Below the pieces are notes generated by a model. It searched no databases, was not told the origin of the DNA, and saw nothing but the letters and a program-made list of their open reading frames with translations. From the NCBI GenBank assembly GCA_032718475.1, contig JAUCBJ010001879.1, positions 1 to 51,473 of the forward strand: a stretch of 51,473 nucleotides of DNA, written 5' to 3'. A program made the translations under genes and the position numbers. The DNA comes from Nemertoderma westbladi. Its lineage: Eukaryota > Xenacoelomorpha > Nemertodermatida > Nemertodermatidae. Shown in pieces: positions 9,435 to 22,280 of this stretch (positions are counted from its first letter, which is position 1; every line of letters starts with the position of its first letter).

Positions 9435-10282
9435 AAAGTACTTTTAAGTAATAAGTAGTAAATATTGGTGGAAAGAAATATTAAATTGTCACGTTTAAAT
9501 ATAACACCTACCTACCCATAATATAATGTTGTTTATATTATAAGTTAATGTAATAAAGAAACTAGTTCAGCCGGCAATATAAAATAAAGGCCACCCCACC
9601 ACAAATATAATATACAATCCGCAGTAGTTTGAGTAATTAAATTACTATTAATATAATAATAGCGCAATGAATGCAAGTTTGGATGTGCACATAATACCCT
9701 CAGTGTGGCAATAAAGTAATATAAAATGTAACCCGAACACCACCTGCGCAGTATACGTAGAGTAACCAAGGCAACTGATAGCATGATATTGGAGTTCTTA
9801 ATAGCCAATATAGATAGATAAGGTAAATCAATGGGTAAAGAGGCGTAGCAATGGAATGGGTAGGGGGGGGGGGGGGGGGGGTAATGAAGCACAGCACTCC
9901 CCATAGCTGGCCAGATTAAATTAGATACCTTATTAGGTATTTTACACACAGTAAATGACATTATTATGTTAATCATTTTAAGATTTTAATCAAATGGAAC
10001 CGGTACGAAATTGTGAATGATAATAATAGTTCGTTAATCTTTTGTACTTCTGGCCTCTGCATAAATTTGGCCTTGTATGCACTTCGCGTGGCTGGTGTTG
10101 TAAGCAATTATTGACTTTGAGATCTTCCTATACCTTAGTAGATTATTATAGATGGTGGTCACTGGTGAAGCTCCATTTCCAAATATGAATAGTAATGGAG
10201 CCAATGTGTTCTGCTAGAAGTATACCAGCCAGGACTGGGAAGAACTAAGATAGCTAGCTCATTTACAGTTTACCGGGTAAGT
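9435..10282. other. intergenic with G19 run
   Basis: AT-rich sequence with a G19 run at 9863-9881. The proline-rich minus-strand frames come from that run. No gene seen. Confidence 0.5.
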
Positions 10283-11945
10283 CTAGCAAGTTGTTATAAG
10301 CAGTTGTAATTGCTTCAATTTTGTCCTGTAGGCTATGTAATTCTCCGGGCTGGTGTGGTAAAAGCCACTGGAATCTTCTTTAACTCTATCTTCCCTCAAT
10401 CTCAACCTAGTTGGTGTTTTCTTAAGGTCGTCTCCGTCTGTCTTACAAGTAACCCCAGAGACTTGCCATGGCACATACTGTTTTTGTTTGTGTTTCTGGG
10501 AAATATGCTTCTTGTCTGATTCCATGTGGGCATTTAATATATTCTAGAAAGATAGTATCGGCGGAATGGTCTTCAGTGATTGATTGGAGTATATCAAAGC
10601 GATCGAAATTCCGCTGTGTAGACATCCTTTAATGCATTATCATTCTACCAGTACAAAGTTTCCTTCAGTTAAGTTGATTTGCTTGCTTGCGTTGGGTTTG
10701 CTGGCTCTCAAACCTACTTACTCTTTTCGAATGTGGCGTTTGTTGACGTATTAATTCACATTCTTCCATTAGGTCTAAAAGTAAGCACAAATTCAATTCG
10801 AACTGGTGTTATGAGTGTTACCATTCATGTCTTCTTTGCCAATTGGGAATTCAGGTCACCAGCAATGACTTTGACATTGTGTTTCTAAATGCCCTACAAT
10901 AAAATTCCAGTCAGATCTTCATAAAACTTGACTGCATGCTCAGGCTCTGAAGGATTTATTTATTTATTTCAGCAATAGAACGCCATATATATCTAAAATT
11001 AAATATCTACAGGATATAAATACAGTAGAACTAATAAAATTAAATATATACCAATTAACTGACTGCATACAACAAATAAAATGATGATAAAATATAATGT
11101 GCATAACTGCATATACCGGTATAGAAATATTGTTACTTACACATACACAATCTAGTAAAAATTTCGGTAAGGACTGAAAATGGACCGCAAATGTAACGTA
11201 CAGAAGAAACTAAAATATAGTCCGAATTATCTACCCGGGTATGCAAACTTCACAGAGCATGACGTTGAATTTCCGGTAATAGTGATCTGATATGTAAATT
11301 GTTCTAGCACTATTAATTTCATGTAATTCACTCTTATATAATTGTATTTTAAAGAGAGTTCTGTTTTATTCAATTCTTTGGTTAGACTGCAGCAACACAG
11401 AGGTTAAATTATCAGGATTCCTGATATATCCTTGCAACGCTGCGATATTCCTAAACATAACATATTAAAAGTTAATAATTAAACATTCTGAACGCCGATA
11501 AGTAAAAAATCACGTACTTCATGTATGAAAAGGATAGAAAAAGGACATTTAATACACTGACTTTAAAACACAAACACTTTTCACACAATGATGTAAATAG
11601 TTACTGTTGTCTTGGGATTCCCATCAAATGTTGCAATCATGACGCTGGAATTTATAGATTCAATGTTGTTTTGGGTCTGAAGTGCAAATGGGCTTAGCAG
11701 AATTCCTACTCACCAATTGATGCATTGGCCGAATTTCTTTCTGCTGAGCTTGTTACAAACGTCCAACAATTTCCAACGTCATAATACTTGATGGGGCAGT
11801 ATCTCCATGATAAATCCGATGCTCTTGGACTTGTTGGATACAGATGATGTTGATGTTATTATATTCAATGACCAGAGCTACCATGTGTCCCTGTTAACTA
11901 TGTGACTTCGACTTGAGAGTGCGTACGTTCACTGTAGCAATCTAT
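10283..11945 (-). pseudogene. LINE apurinic-type endonuclease domain, decayed
   Basis: Read on the minus strand in several frames, pieces of an APE-type endonuclease appear in order. They are ATVNVRTL near 11945, NINIICIQQVQEHRI near 11830, NSANASIG near 11720, and MIATFDGNPKTT near 11610. After a 0.6-kb interruption come EHAVKFYEDLT near 10935, NVKVIAGDLNSQLGK near 10870 and LMEECELINTSTN near 10760. The GDLNSQLGK block corresponds to the conserved D-x-N catalytic motif of the family. Stops and frameshifts are frequent. The RT part is not found here. The RT C-terminus at 4004-4710 has the same strand and could be from a related family, but a single original insertion is not shown. Confidence 0.8.
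10955..11580. mobile_element. AT-rich insertion inside the LINE endonuclease
   Basis: The endonuclease reading breaks off near 11580 and resumes near 10953. The DNA in between is unrelated and starts, on the plus strand, with a (ttta)n stretch and ttcagcaatagaacgcc. The simple-repeat edge suggests the tail of a minus-strand retroposon. No duplication was confirmed. Confidence 0.45.
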
Positions 11946-14900
11946 AGTGTCTTCTAGGTTCGGTTCGTATTCTTTCATCTTATCTTCTGTATTTTCTATT
12001 CAAGTAGCTTGCATGCAGGCGTCGCCGTTGGTACTTAAATGGACTTTAAATGAGATCCAGTACCTCTGGGGAGTATAGTTATTTAGGCGTGGGGGCCAAT
12101 GAAAATAAGTTGTGAGTCTTTTTAGAGGCAAGACAGGCAGATCCTCTTGGGAATAGCAACGAATAATCCCTGACTAAATGGCCGATTAAAAGTTTACATT
12201 AGATTAGGTACCTTTTATCCGGGAATATACCGGTAATACCAATTTAAATCTGTATTTCCAGATGAAATACAAAATATATTTGATTGCTACATCAGGTACA
12301 TACACATATGAAATGGCTTTCAACCATAAATTAGTTTGTGAATAGTGTATGTATAAGTATAATTAAAATGGGTGTTAATGATATGTCAGGGAGTCAATTT
12401 GAATTTATGGACTACGGATAGGTGTTATGATTGACTTGAGTGGGTGTCAAGGTGCCAACTAGATAAAATCGAATGTGTTTTAAGTGTGCGGTATTGCTTT
12501 GTTTAGTTGGAGAGGTTGATTTTTTGAAACCCCATGCATTTGTCGATTTTATATAACCAAAAATTAGATAAAATGAGCATTCAATACAGATTAGAAAAAA
12601 TCTAGGACATACTTAAAAATAGTACCGGTAGGAATTATATAATTTGATTCAAATCAGAGCAAATGTAGGCCATTCATTTTGGTGCCAAAACCCGAAATTA
12701 TATAGGCCTAATAGAACGGGTAGGCAGGCAGGCATATCCGGTATATACGCTGGGTGAAAGAAAATGATTAACGAACATGTAAATTATTAAAGAAAAGTAA
12801 CATATCAGGTTCCCGAAACGAAACTGGGATAAATAATATCCAGCTGACAGCAGTTAGAAACCAGCTGGTAGCAGGATAGGGATAAATAGCAACGAGCTGA
12901 CCAACTACAATAATTAAGCAGCGAATTTAAGAAATATTAAATTCAGAAATGTATTTCAGTATTTGGATAATAATTAATATCATGAAGTAGAAACAAGTTT
13001 ATATCTTATCAATGTAATACCCGGTACTGGCAATAATGTGCATATTAACTCTGTTAGTATGATAATGAAATGGAAAATGTAAAACACAATACTGTTGATA
13101 ACCATTAGACTGATAACTTACCACGCATACTTACTACCAGTAGTAGGAGAGGAGGACATACAATGAGGATATACTGCAAAACAACATAACTGTAGTAATA
13201 TCAATAGAATTTGAATAGAGGGTCGGGGCCGGGGGGGGGGGGGGGGTCAATAAGCTGCTCTTGATCAGTTGATATTAACTGAGACGTTACAACTAACAAA
13301 CCTATGTCAATTCTGAAATTGCTACTATATCTGAATATGCTAATGCTAACTGGCTAAGCTAGATTAATCACTTAAGTCTGTAAGTATACAAGTAAAATGA
13401 AGTTATCAGAAAACCTGAGCTTGAAACACCGGCATGAATAATATGATTAATTAATAGGCCTAATGTTCGCGTCCCTATTATTAATAATATTTTCGTGAGT
13501 CATAAAAATTTGAGGATCTCAATATTTGCGCCCATCAATCAATCAATTAATATTTTTGTGTAGCCTACAGCTGTACAGCATACTCAGAAACAGCAGTTTG
13601 AAGTTTATGGACCGGGCAGCCGGGTTTTAGGAAATACTTCAGTACGGTACTTGTACTTGGCAGCAATTTTCGTGCTCGCTACGCTCGCATCTTGATCACA
13701 TCTGCATTTAAAAACAGTCAGTTGACGTTGACATACTACTACTACAACTACAGCACTATCTGACTATTACTGTCAGACTGTACATATGTTAACATAATTG
13801 GAAAATTTCCTTGCTCGCTACGCTCGCATTTTTATGTTAAAATACTGTCTGACTGTAGGACTACAGCATTACAAACTGATAAATTATTACAATTAAGCAA
13901 TTACAGAATTACTGCAAAATTTCATAGTCAATTGTTGGCTTGGCGCGCATTAGATATCATGGCTGGCGCGATTTTCGTTTAACCAAAACGCGTGTGGCGC
14001 GCTTTTTGTCAGTATTCCATATAGGGTAGGGACTACACAGCTACAGTTAAAAACACTGAAATATAAGACTGTAAGACACAAACAGACAAACTTCTAAACT
14101 TACCCTTTCTTAAGACAGTAAGAAGTCAGAAGGGTACCGGTATCCAGGTATCAGGGTACTGGGGTATGACAGTATGACTGACTGTATGATATGATGATTG
14201 GCAGACCGAAAGATAAGCACATCCACCAGTGCTGCAGTCCACGGTCGGCAGGTCGGCCGTTCGGTCAGTCGGTAGGCCTATATCCTGACAGCCTGATAGC
14301 AGATAGCCACACAGCGAACAGCCACAAGCTGACAAGCATCAGAGCAGACAAACACAAACAGACAAAATCTGACAACTGGACAATCGCACTCCAGCAGCAC
14401 TCAGTCTGTTAGTAGCCTACTGCAGTACAGCAGTACCGGTACGGTATTCTGGTATTAGTCCTGGTATTACATATTAGTACTCCATCCATACTCGCCTCTG
14501 TACTTTTTTTTTCAATTTCAATTTATTTATTTCTTTCAATTGGTCTGTCTGTCTGTTGGTTGGGCTGCACTCTTTACATTAGTAATTTACAATAATAACT
14601 TTGTTAGTAAGCTTTCAAAATTATTTTTTTTATATATTTTCATATATTGTTATTAGTTCATTTTTTTGTTTTCCAGAGTAGTGCATTGATGGGAGTTGAC
14701 AGTAGCGGAAGCTAGTACTGCAACCTGATCCTTTACTAACCGGTCACTACTGTTGACTGTAGTGACTTCAATTTAGTTGATTTCAGGATTAGCAGAATGG
14801 GTGAATAGGGGATGTCCCCTAATTAGTCACTCACTACAGTAAGTGCCCGGTCGCCTATTATCGCGTATTATTGCTAATCCTTACACTACTGAACACATCA

Positions 14901-15481
14901 TGAAATGGTGCCGGGGATTGGTTAATGAGCAATATTTTGATTGGATGTTGAAATCATGTAAGGAATGGAGAGAGGGGTCGAACTAGTGTAAGGGTTTATA
15001 AGGGTTTTGTAAGGCAGGTAGAAAGTGTTCCAAATACAAATGAAAATGTGAAAATGAAAATGTTCCTAAGGCAGTAAGGAATTGAGAAATTGGGTGAAAT
15101 CATGTAAGGATTATCTGCCTATTAAACGGTTCATTGTAAGGTAACAGTAAAAATATACAGTGTACGGAATAACAATATACAATAGGGCTACATATATTCA
15201 GAGTGGAAATCACGTTGTATAAGGAATCGTTTTACAGAGCATTCTCCTTTGTCATTGATTTTACTGATGGAAAATATTGTAGTAATAGAGTAGCTAGCTT
15301 TATTGATAGTATTTAATATTGCATTTTTTTCATAAGATGTTCATATTTCAGTATGTAAAAGCACTTCACAATTTGTAAACATAATTACTCCAATGAAAAA
15401 AACTCTCACTCAATAATACACTCAATAAACTCAATAAATTTTGTAAAGGATGTTTAGAATTTATTCGATTTGCATCTCTGT
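11946..15481. other. intergenic, no gene seen
   Basis: This 3.5-kb stretch has no credible coding frame. It holds a G16 run at 13231-13246, two copies of gctcgctacgctcgca (near 13675 and 13812), many ACCGGTA palindromes, and short GT/CAG-rich patches near 14200-14400. The first 200 bases may be the 5' end of the adjacent LINE relic. Confidence 0.45.
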
Positions 15482-15784
15482 TTATCGACCGGTTTCTACG
15501 GCGCATTTGTGCGAATTCATCTCACTCTCACTCACTCTCATCATCCTTTTCACTAGGTGCTGTTTCTGTATATTTTTCAAAATATTCATGATTTTCTCGA
15601 ATTTATGTTCCATCATTTGTTTAATCCCTAGAAAGTCACTCTCAACCCTCTTTTTGTTCTCATCTTCACTAAAAATATCATCATTATTTTTTAATTTCTT
15701 TGGAGAAGGTTCCATTACACCTTCCTTTCTATGTATACTCATATGGCGGGATACTGTATATTGTCTACAGCTATATTTTTTCAA
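15482..15784 (-). pseudogene. coding remnant with zinc-finger-like start
   Basis: A 100-codon minus-strand frame starts MKKYSCRQYTVSRHMSIHRK, which resembles a C2H2 finger (YxC...RHxxxIH) that has lost a cysteine. A charged, probably coiled region follows (KKLKNNDD, EDENKKRVESDF). The frame is much more Lys/Glu-rich than random frames nearby and lies on the same strand as the remnants at 16321-16841. I do not recognise the protein. A piece of a decayed mobile-element or virus-like gene is plausible but unproven. Confidence 0.3.
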
Positions 15785-15889
15785 AATTTTCAGTTTGTTT
15801 AGCTAGAGATTCACTTACAAATATAAATCTCAGTAAATATATATCAGAAGATGGAACATTATTAATAGAGTTCAAATTTAATGTTTAAA

Positions 15890-16320
15890 GATTAATGTTA
15901 ATAATTGAAATTTATATTTGGGGCTATCGCTTATTAAGTGAGGTTTGTGTATAGTAAAGGCCTAGTGAGGCACAAACTTAGGCATACAAGACAAGAGGCT
16001 TGCCATGCATGTTAGAGACATTATAGGCTATAGTGAGGTGTTGTATGACAGAGTGAGGCATTGTAGCTAACAGTGAGGCATGTCTTACTGCTTCATATAA
16101 GCCATGAAGTGAGGTGAGTGAGTCATTAATTGAGGTCTATTGGGAGTGTGGCTTAAGCAGAGTGAAGCTCTGTTAAATCAGATGAAACAGGTTTACCTTA
16201 TCATGTGATGGTTATTGACGAATGTTGCTGGTTGAGATAGACTCGGTAAGACATGAAACAGGTAAGTCTTGGCGAGTGAGACCTAATAAATAACTACATA
16301 TGCCTCACAATAATATAGCT
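15890..16320. other. non-coding, GTGAGG-rich stretch
   Basis: Between the two remnants, agtgagg is repeated irregularly about eight times (15940-16280). No frame is credible. Confidence 0.4.
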
Positions 16321-16841
16321 TTATCCTATACTCTTTGTAGAAAAGAATCCACCTTCCATCTGAGAATATATATAATTTGCATACCCTACAGTTAGCTTGA
16401 CAGAACAATAATTCATACAACCATCCCTAGTGTCAATGTGAAAAGGACAGTTAGAATTAATGTGGAAATGACTATCTGCTTTAGGGTTAATGAATTTCTT
16501 ATTTATTCCAAATATTTCCGGTAGTTGCGCAGTTATTCTAAGTTCATTCTTCAAACCCATTTGTTTATATATTCTAGAAACATATACTGTTTTTCCTGTC
16601 AACTGGAGTCGAATATATTGTTTAAACACGATGTATTATGATGACTTTTATCTCTGGTATTTGCTACTTTTCTTTCTTCAGTTGAATTTAGAGTTAAATG
16701 GAGTGGTGCTTTAATGTAATAACAAGATTGTATACAGTTTGATTTCAAATCATAAACCACAAATTCTTTAAATATTACGGAATAAAATGAGTCGTTGAGT
16801 ACATGGTATTGAAAATCAACAATAAACCCGTACATTTTCAA
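16321..16841 (-). pseudogene. two-frame coding remnant, unidentified family
   Basis: Two overlapping minus-strand frames (16841-16599, then 16629-16321) read as one protein broken by a frameshift near 16610. The first has YGFIVDFQYHV, then VIFKEFVVYDL and YYIKAPLHLTL. The second has LTGKTVYVSRIYKQMGL, then NCPFHIDTRDGCMNYC and a C-terminal SQMEGGFF. The V-D-x-Q start followed by F-K-E-x-x-V-Y-D and a late C-P-x-H...C-x-x-x-C recalls a short protein family repeated in some arthropod genomes, but I cannot name it with confidence. It is likely a decayed mobile-element gene. Confidence 0.35.
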
Positions 16842-17190
16842 GTGAATCAGAAGATATTTATAAAAATAATAAGCAGGATAAGAATTACTGTCAAAAAGAA
16901 TAAAAAGTTATAAACATCTTAATTAAATAAATAATGGGTGAGGAAAATTGTAATGAACTTAAAGACTTTTATTAACCAATAAGAAATAGTAGAAATTGTA
17001 CAATGTCCTTCCCATTCCACCTCGTAACATAATCATAACATATTCATAAACTTCCATGATCTAACCTTTCTAACCTACTTCAAAAAGTTTCAAGCTATAC
17101 TAGCTCTGGTATTGTAGTGATACAGTAGTGGTAATAGTGTATCACGCATTCAGCTAACCTCATATGGCCCATGGTTGTAGTTAATTATAT

Positions 17191-18398
17191 GATGTTAGAC
17201 AACCGCGACTTTAGAGGGATTGTGATATTAATATGAAAACAATAAAATAGGACATGGGGTCTTATTCCCTCAGATACTACCTAGCATTTAGGGTCACTTG
17301 GGCCACTGTTAGTACTCAGGCACTAAGGCCCATCAAAAAACAAAATACCAAATCGATTTTAGTGCTACATAACCCAACTCAACTACCACAAGAAAAACTA
17401 CACCAAACCATACAGTTACTACTGTACAGGTTCCGGTAAGTATTGCATGAAATAGGCTATCCCATAAATTACGAAAAATATAGGACATTTTGTCCGCCGA
17501 AAAGGTAAGTCTAAGTAATAAATTTTATAAAAATAAAAGGGTTTCGGAGATTTAAACACTGAACCCTGGGATTCGTGGTTCTCCTCATCAGCAGTGTGCC
17601 ACGAACCCCACCCCTACCCTAACAAAACTGCACCACTAAATTAAGACAATGGCCAATAAATTAGAAATCCTACCGTACCACCAAACAGAGTTGAAACCAC
17701 CCACCCCCAATGTATGTTACCATCAGCCCCAAATGCATAAACATGATTCACCACTGAATGCAACCAACCCCAATTAGCACCTACCGGTATGTACAGATAA
17801 ATGATCAGATTTTTAAACAAAATTGCGCATATGTCAGAAACTGCCCCTGTAAATATATAATTATATGATGTTAGACAACCGCGACTTTAGAGGGATTGTG
17901 ATATTAATATGAAAACAATAAAATAGGACATGGGGTCTTATTCCCTCAGATACTACCTAGCATTTAGGGCCACTTGGGCCACTGTTAGTACTCAGGCACT
18001 AAGGCCCATCAAAAAACATAATACCAAATCGATTTTAGTGCTACATAACCCAACCCAACTACCACAAGAAAAATTACACCAAACCATACAGTAACTACAG
18101 TATCCGGTAAGTGTTGCACCAAATAGGCTATCCCATAAATTACGAAAAATATAGGATATTTTGGCCGCCGAAAAGGTAAGTCTATGTAATAAATTTTATA
18201 AAAATAAAAGGGTTTCGGAGATTTAAACACTGAACCCTGGGATTCGTGGTTCTCCTCATCAGCAGTGTGCCACGAACCCCACCTCTACCATAACAAAACT
18301 GCACCACTAAATTAAGACAATAATGACCAATAAATTAGAAATCCTACCGTACCACCAAACAGAGTTGAAACCACCCACCCCCAATGTATGTTACCATC
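17191..18398. repeat. 676-bp tandem repeat, 1.8 copies
   Basis: Copy 1 is 17191-17866 and copy 2 is 17867-18398 (its last 145 bp are missing). Both start gatgttagacaaccgcgac and share long, almost identical blocks. A further partial copy, spanning a unit boundary, lies at 44407-44785. That copy shows the repeat is also tandem elsewhere. No credible coding frame. Confidence 0.9.
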
Positions 18399-18664
18399 CG
18401 CAATAATTTTTATTGTCCGTTTAAATCCTTTTTTTGTCCTTTTTTTTATATTTTTTATGTCCTCCAAAAATCTAATGTTAGGTTCCATGCTACCGGTTTC
18501 TCTACTGCTGTTCTCTCAGGCTATCAGTACCGGTATTAGTATATATACAGTAGCACTATTTTGCTGTATTGTATGTACATACAGTATGTAGGTATAAAGC
18601 AGGCATTTCTGTATTTTAGTACCGGCACCGGTACTGCTGTAGGCCTACTGTGTAGCCTACCACC

Positions 18665-19240
18665 CTGCAAACCAGAAGTATCCGAGGATTAATTTTGTAT
18701 TGGAAATTTAATGCTGCTAAAAAGTTGTGCAATAGTGCAATGAGACAAATTATTTGAGAAAAACCCAAAATTGTACATTTTAATATTGAAGTAATCTAAA
18801 ATAATATTTAAATACTAATATTAAAATTCAGATATTGAAATAACATTCAGAATACATTGGAACAGCAATGTTCATTATTTAACACTTTTAATCGCAACAT
18901 ATTTTGAATGATATTCTAATACTATATTCCATACTATTGATATTATAATGTATTTCCAATGTTATCGAAATATTCAAATCAGAATATTTCATTGACTAAT
19001 TTCAATTGCACTGAACATGACTCATGCAGTGTTATTCTAATGTTAATACTATATTATCTTAACGTTTGCATTTAGGTTATCAAAAATTTGCATTGGGAAT
19101 GAATCATAGCATTGTTATAACAATGATACAAAAAGGTTATTCTAACGTTGTTTTTCGAATGTTGACGAGTCATACTTCAAAGGCTTTGAATAACAATATT
19201 ATTCTAATGTTATCCTAATGTTATCTTTATTAGGCCCTGC
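18665..19240 (+). repeat. AT-rich block of ATTCTAATGTTA-like words
   Basis: Bounded by CCCTGCAAACCAGAAG on the left and TAGGCCCTGCCCTG on the right. The interior is packed with variants of attctaatgttat and its complement. A similar block in opposite orientation lies at 42740-43420 and ends with ggtttgcagggc. It is probably a non-autonomous element or degenerate satellite. Confidence 0.5.
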
Positions 19241-20270
19241 CCTGCTGTGGTACAAAACGTGATAGAACTTTGCACGTGTATCCCCATTGTTTTCATTATC
19301 GTTATTGTCCAGTCCTTGCCTGTGCACATTGTTTAACACACCTACTCAGTGAGTGTCAACTACTGTAGTTGTACAACTATCTAATTTGAATAATTTAATT
19401 TAAATCCATATGAACCAAATGTGTTCATGTTTTCCTGGACGGTAGCTTACAGTACATGAATGTTTTCCGGTGCGGTTCGATACAGCTACAGTAGACCTAC
19501 AGATGTATCAGTTCTAATGTGCGGCTGTCTTGAACAAACAGTAGAATGGCAGAACTCCCCCCCCCCCCCCCCCCCCCCCCCAATAAAGGTATACAAAATT
19601 ATAGTGGGTGTTGTTACATGTGTTTCAGAACCAGATAGACAATCATTCATCAAAGTCAGGGGCGGATTAACAACTAGACCAATAAGGCACGTGCCACAGA
19701 GGCAACGAGTTCCGAAAGGCCACTTACGTTTTAACTTAAGTACAGTAGAAAGCTAAATATTGTTAAAAATTATCTGCACCATAAACACACTTCGAGAGAG
19801 AGAGAGAGGGGGGGGGGGGGGGGGTGGGTGTTCTGTCATGCTCCAACTGTCCTCCAGTCAAACTATCAGTACAGTATAATTTATGCTACCGGTAGATTTA
19901 AAATGGTAGATATTTTGGGGTGTAAACGCTACGCCGACAACCGACAGCCGACAACCACTGCCGACAACAGTACATATGAAAATGTTACCTGAGTTCGTGA
20001 CTCTCGTTTATTGTTTTGGTTAGTTTGTAACAAACTAATATTTGTAGATTGACGAATTCTCCAACTTTTCCCAATTAAAGACACTATCGGCTGCGAGTTT
20101 TGAAATCTGTGGACGCTGGATGGAAGCATCACTCGCCGAACAATATGCGAAAACCGCGAGACATGCCATCGGGAAAATAAGTTTTTCAACCACCTTTCCT
20201 AACATTCTACGATGTATTAAAGGTTAGAATTGTTACATACCGATATGGAATTGTTACAATACATACTGTA
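19241..20270. other. intergenic with C25 and G17 runs
   Basis: C25 lies at 19557-19581 and G17 at 19808-19824, with a (GA)n tract just before the latter. The motif tttattgttttggttag near 20008 matches the unit of the satellite at 43446-44040. No credible gene; the proline-rich plus-strand frame is a by-product of the C run. Confidence 0.5.
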
Positions 20271-21431
20271 TGTAAAAGCTTTTGCGTAATTAACCGGTTA
20301 TTTTCCCGTAAAGTACTCTGTAGTTGGTTTACCAGGCATAAAAAGGCCGTGTCCTTACTGTACTGGTGTTTTAGAGGACATAAAAGTCATTTCTTCTGTA
20401 TTTGTACTTTAGAGGACATAATCCGCAATCTCGTGACGCAATAAGCTAGATCCTCTTGAAAACAGTGTCGCTACCATGACGACGGCTAACAGCTGATATT
20501 GCCACGTCGACATTTCTTTGTTTCTTTGTTCTCTCGTTGTTCGGTCGACCAATCAGAGCGTTTTTTGTCTCTGTGTTGGAGGTGGATACAGAAACTCAGT
20601 AGTTCAGTGTTATGTTTTTTGCCCAGAGCCTAAGAACATCGGCTTTTGGCACTTCCGTGTATCAGCATTCTTTAGTTTAACATTAGTAGGCTTAATTATA
20701 GAACGTATATCTGTTATCAAATCATACCAAAACTCAGTTAACTCACTTAATAATCATTCATACCTTAACTTTACTGCTTTTACTGTCGGTTATTCATTAT
20801 ATTGGTTGATGAAATATTATATCGGAATACTGATCAATAGTCAGACACCCAACCTTCTTGATATACTAAAGGTTAGAGAGACCGGTTACAGATAAACGAT
20901 TGCGACCTATGTTAAGTGGTTTGAAGTGAATCTAATGCTATTTCATAGGCCCGACATAAATTGTATGTTGCTCTCTTTATACGTGACTAAATTTAGTGAA
21001 GGTCGGCAGATTAGTGTGCAGTATTGTGCAGCATTGTGTATGATTGTAACTGATAACAAAGCATCTCCTAAAGAATGCGCCATATACGTGAATCTATAGC
21101 CTTTTCGTTGTGTCTAGTTTAAGTCATAACTCTGTTTACATATTTAGAGCGCCACGTCCTAAAGGAACTGTTAATATTTCCCGAAAGTGAATAATATTTG
21201 TCAGAGATTATATATTACGATTAGTCGAATAATACGGTAGGCTTACACCATCAATCATTAAGCTTCCGAATTCAGTCTCCCGGGTATATCCAGCGGGTGA
21301 ATGATTGCGCATAGACTGGCTTCGGCTAATGTAGTGTATCAAATACTCGTCATAGGCTAAAGACTATATATCATCTAAAAGACATCCTAATTTGGCAGGT
21401 TAAACTGTCAAAGGTCTTAAAAGCGCAAACA
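20271..21431 (+). repeat. 5' long terminal repeat
   Basis: Begins TGTAAAAGCTTTTGCG and ends GCGCAAACA. It aligns over its whole length with 36512-37672. By eye the first two thirds are clearly diverged with indels, while the last third (from about 21050) is around 90% identical. A TATA-like CTTTATAC lies near 20975. No primer-binding site complementary to a recognisable tRNA 3' end was found directly downstream. Confidence 0.8.
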
Positions 21432-21711
21432 ATAACAGATATTGCTTCTGGATTGCGGTGTAAGCAATCTAGTCGAAAGTACCGGTCGACCGGTAACCAG
21501 TAGGCCTGACTGCCTGATCATCCGGACCGGTACCTACAGCAGTACAGGTACAGCAGTATTATTCGATTGTGGTATTGTATACCGGTAGGCTGTTTAAGAG
21601 ATTAGGGACTGTACACCCCTTGTTTCTTTTGGAGCTTACTTATTTCTGTCAGTTTTATTTATTTGTAGGCCAGTATTGAGCAGAAGGCGTGTAAGCCAGC
21701 TCAGATTGTAC

Positions 21712-22280
21712 AGATAATTTGTAGGCTTGACTGTTGTCTAGCTGTTGTTAAGTCTGAACGGATTGCAGTGTGTGTAGAGCATCTGTCCGATAAAGTGCTA
21801 GTTAGGAAAGTAGGGGCTTCAAGTGCTGTGAGGTAAACCCCCTATGAAAGAATAAGTCGTACTACTGGGTTAGAATGCATACTAACTAATCATTTCGGAG
21901 TCTGCATATACTGTAGTGTATTTGGGCTTGATAGTAGTCTGCCATCGTTTAGTCTGTACTTTGTTTGTGTAGTCTGTACGGGTAGCGTATAATTTTATTT
22001 AGATAATTTGTAGGCTGGATAGTTGTCTGGCTGTTGTTGGGTTTGAGGAAATTTCGGTGTGTGTAGAGCATCTGTCCGATAAAGTGCTAGTTGGGAACGT
22101 AGGGGCTTCAAGTGCTGTGAGGTAAACCCCCTGTGAAAGAATAAGTCGTACTACTAGGTTAGAACGCATACTAACTAATCATTTCGGAGTCTGCATATAC
22201 CGTAGTTTGTTTAGGCTTGATAGTAGTCTGTCAGTATTTGGTCTGCATTTTGTTTGAATGGTTTGTACGCGTAGCGTAAT
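21712..22280 (+). repeat. 289-bp tandem duplication in the element leader
   Basis: Copy 1 is 21712-22000 and copy 2 starts at 22001. Both begin agataatttgtaggct and share the blocks gagcatctgtccgataaag, aggggcttcaagtgctgtga and gaataagtcgtactact, with limited divergence. It lies between the 5' LTR and gag and has no coding capacity. Confidence 0.9.

Noticed and set aside
9545-9976. Proline-run frames beside poly-G tracts (also near 341, 3269, 19460, 49120)
   Set aside because: They are translations of mononucleotide runs; only the part at 49156-49337 is kept, because it has splice borders and phase-compatible partner exons.
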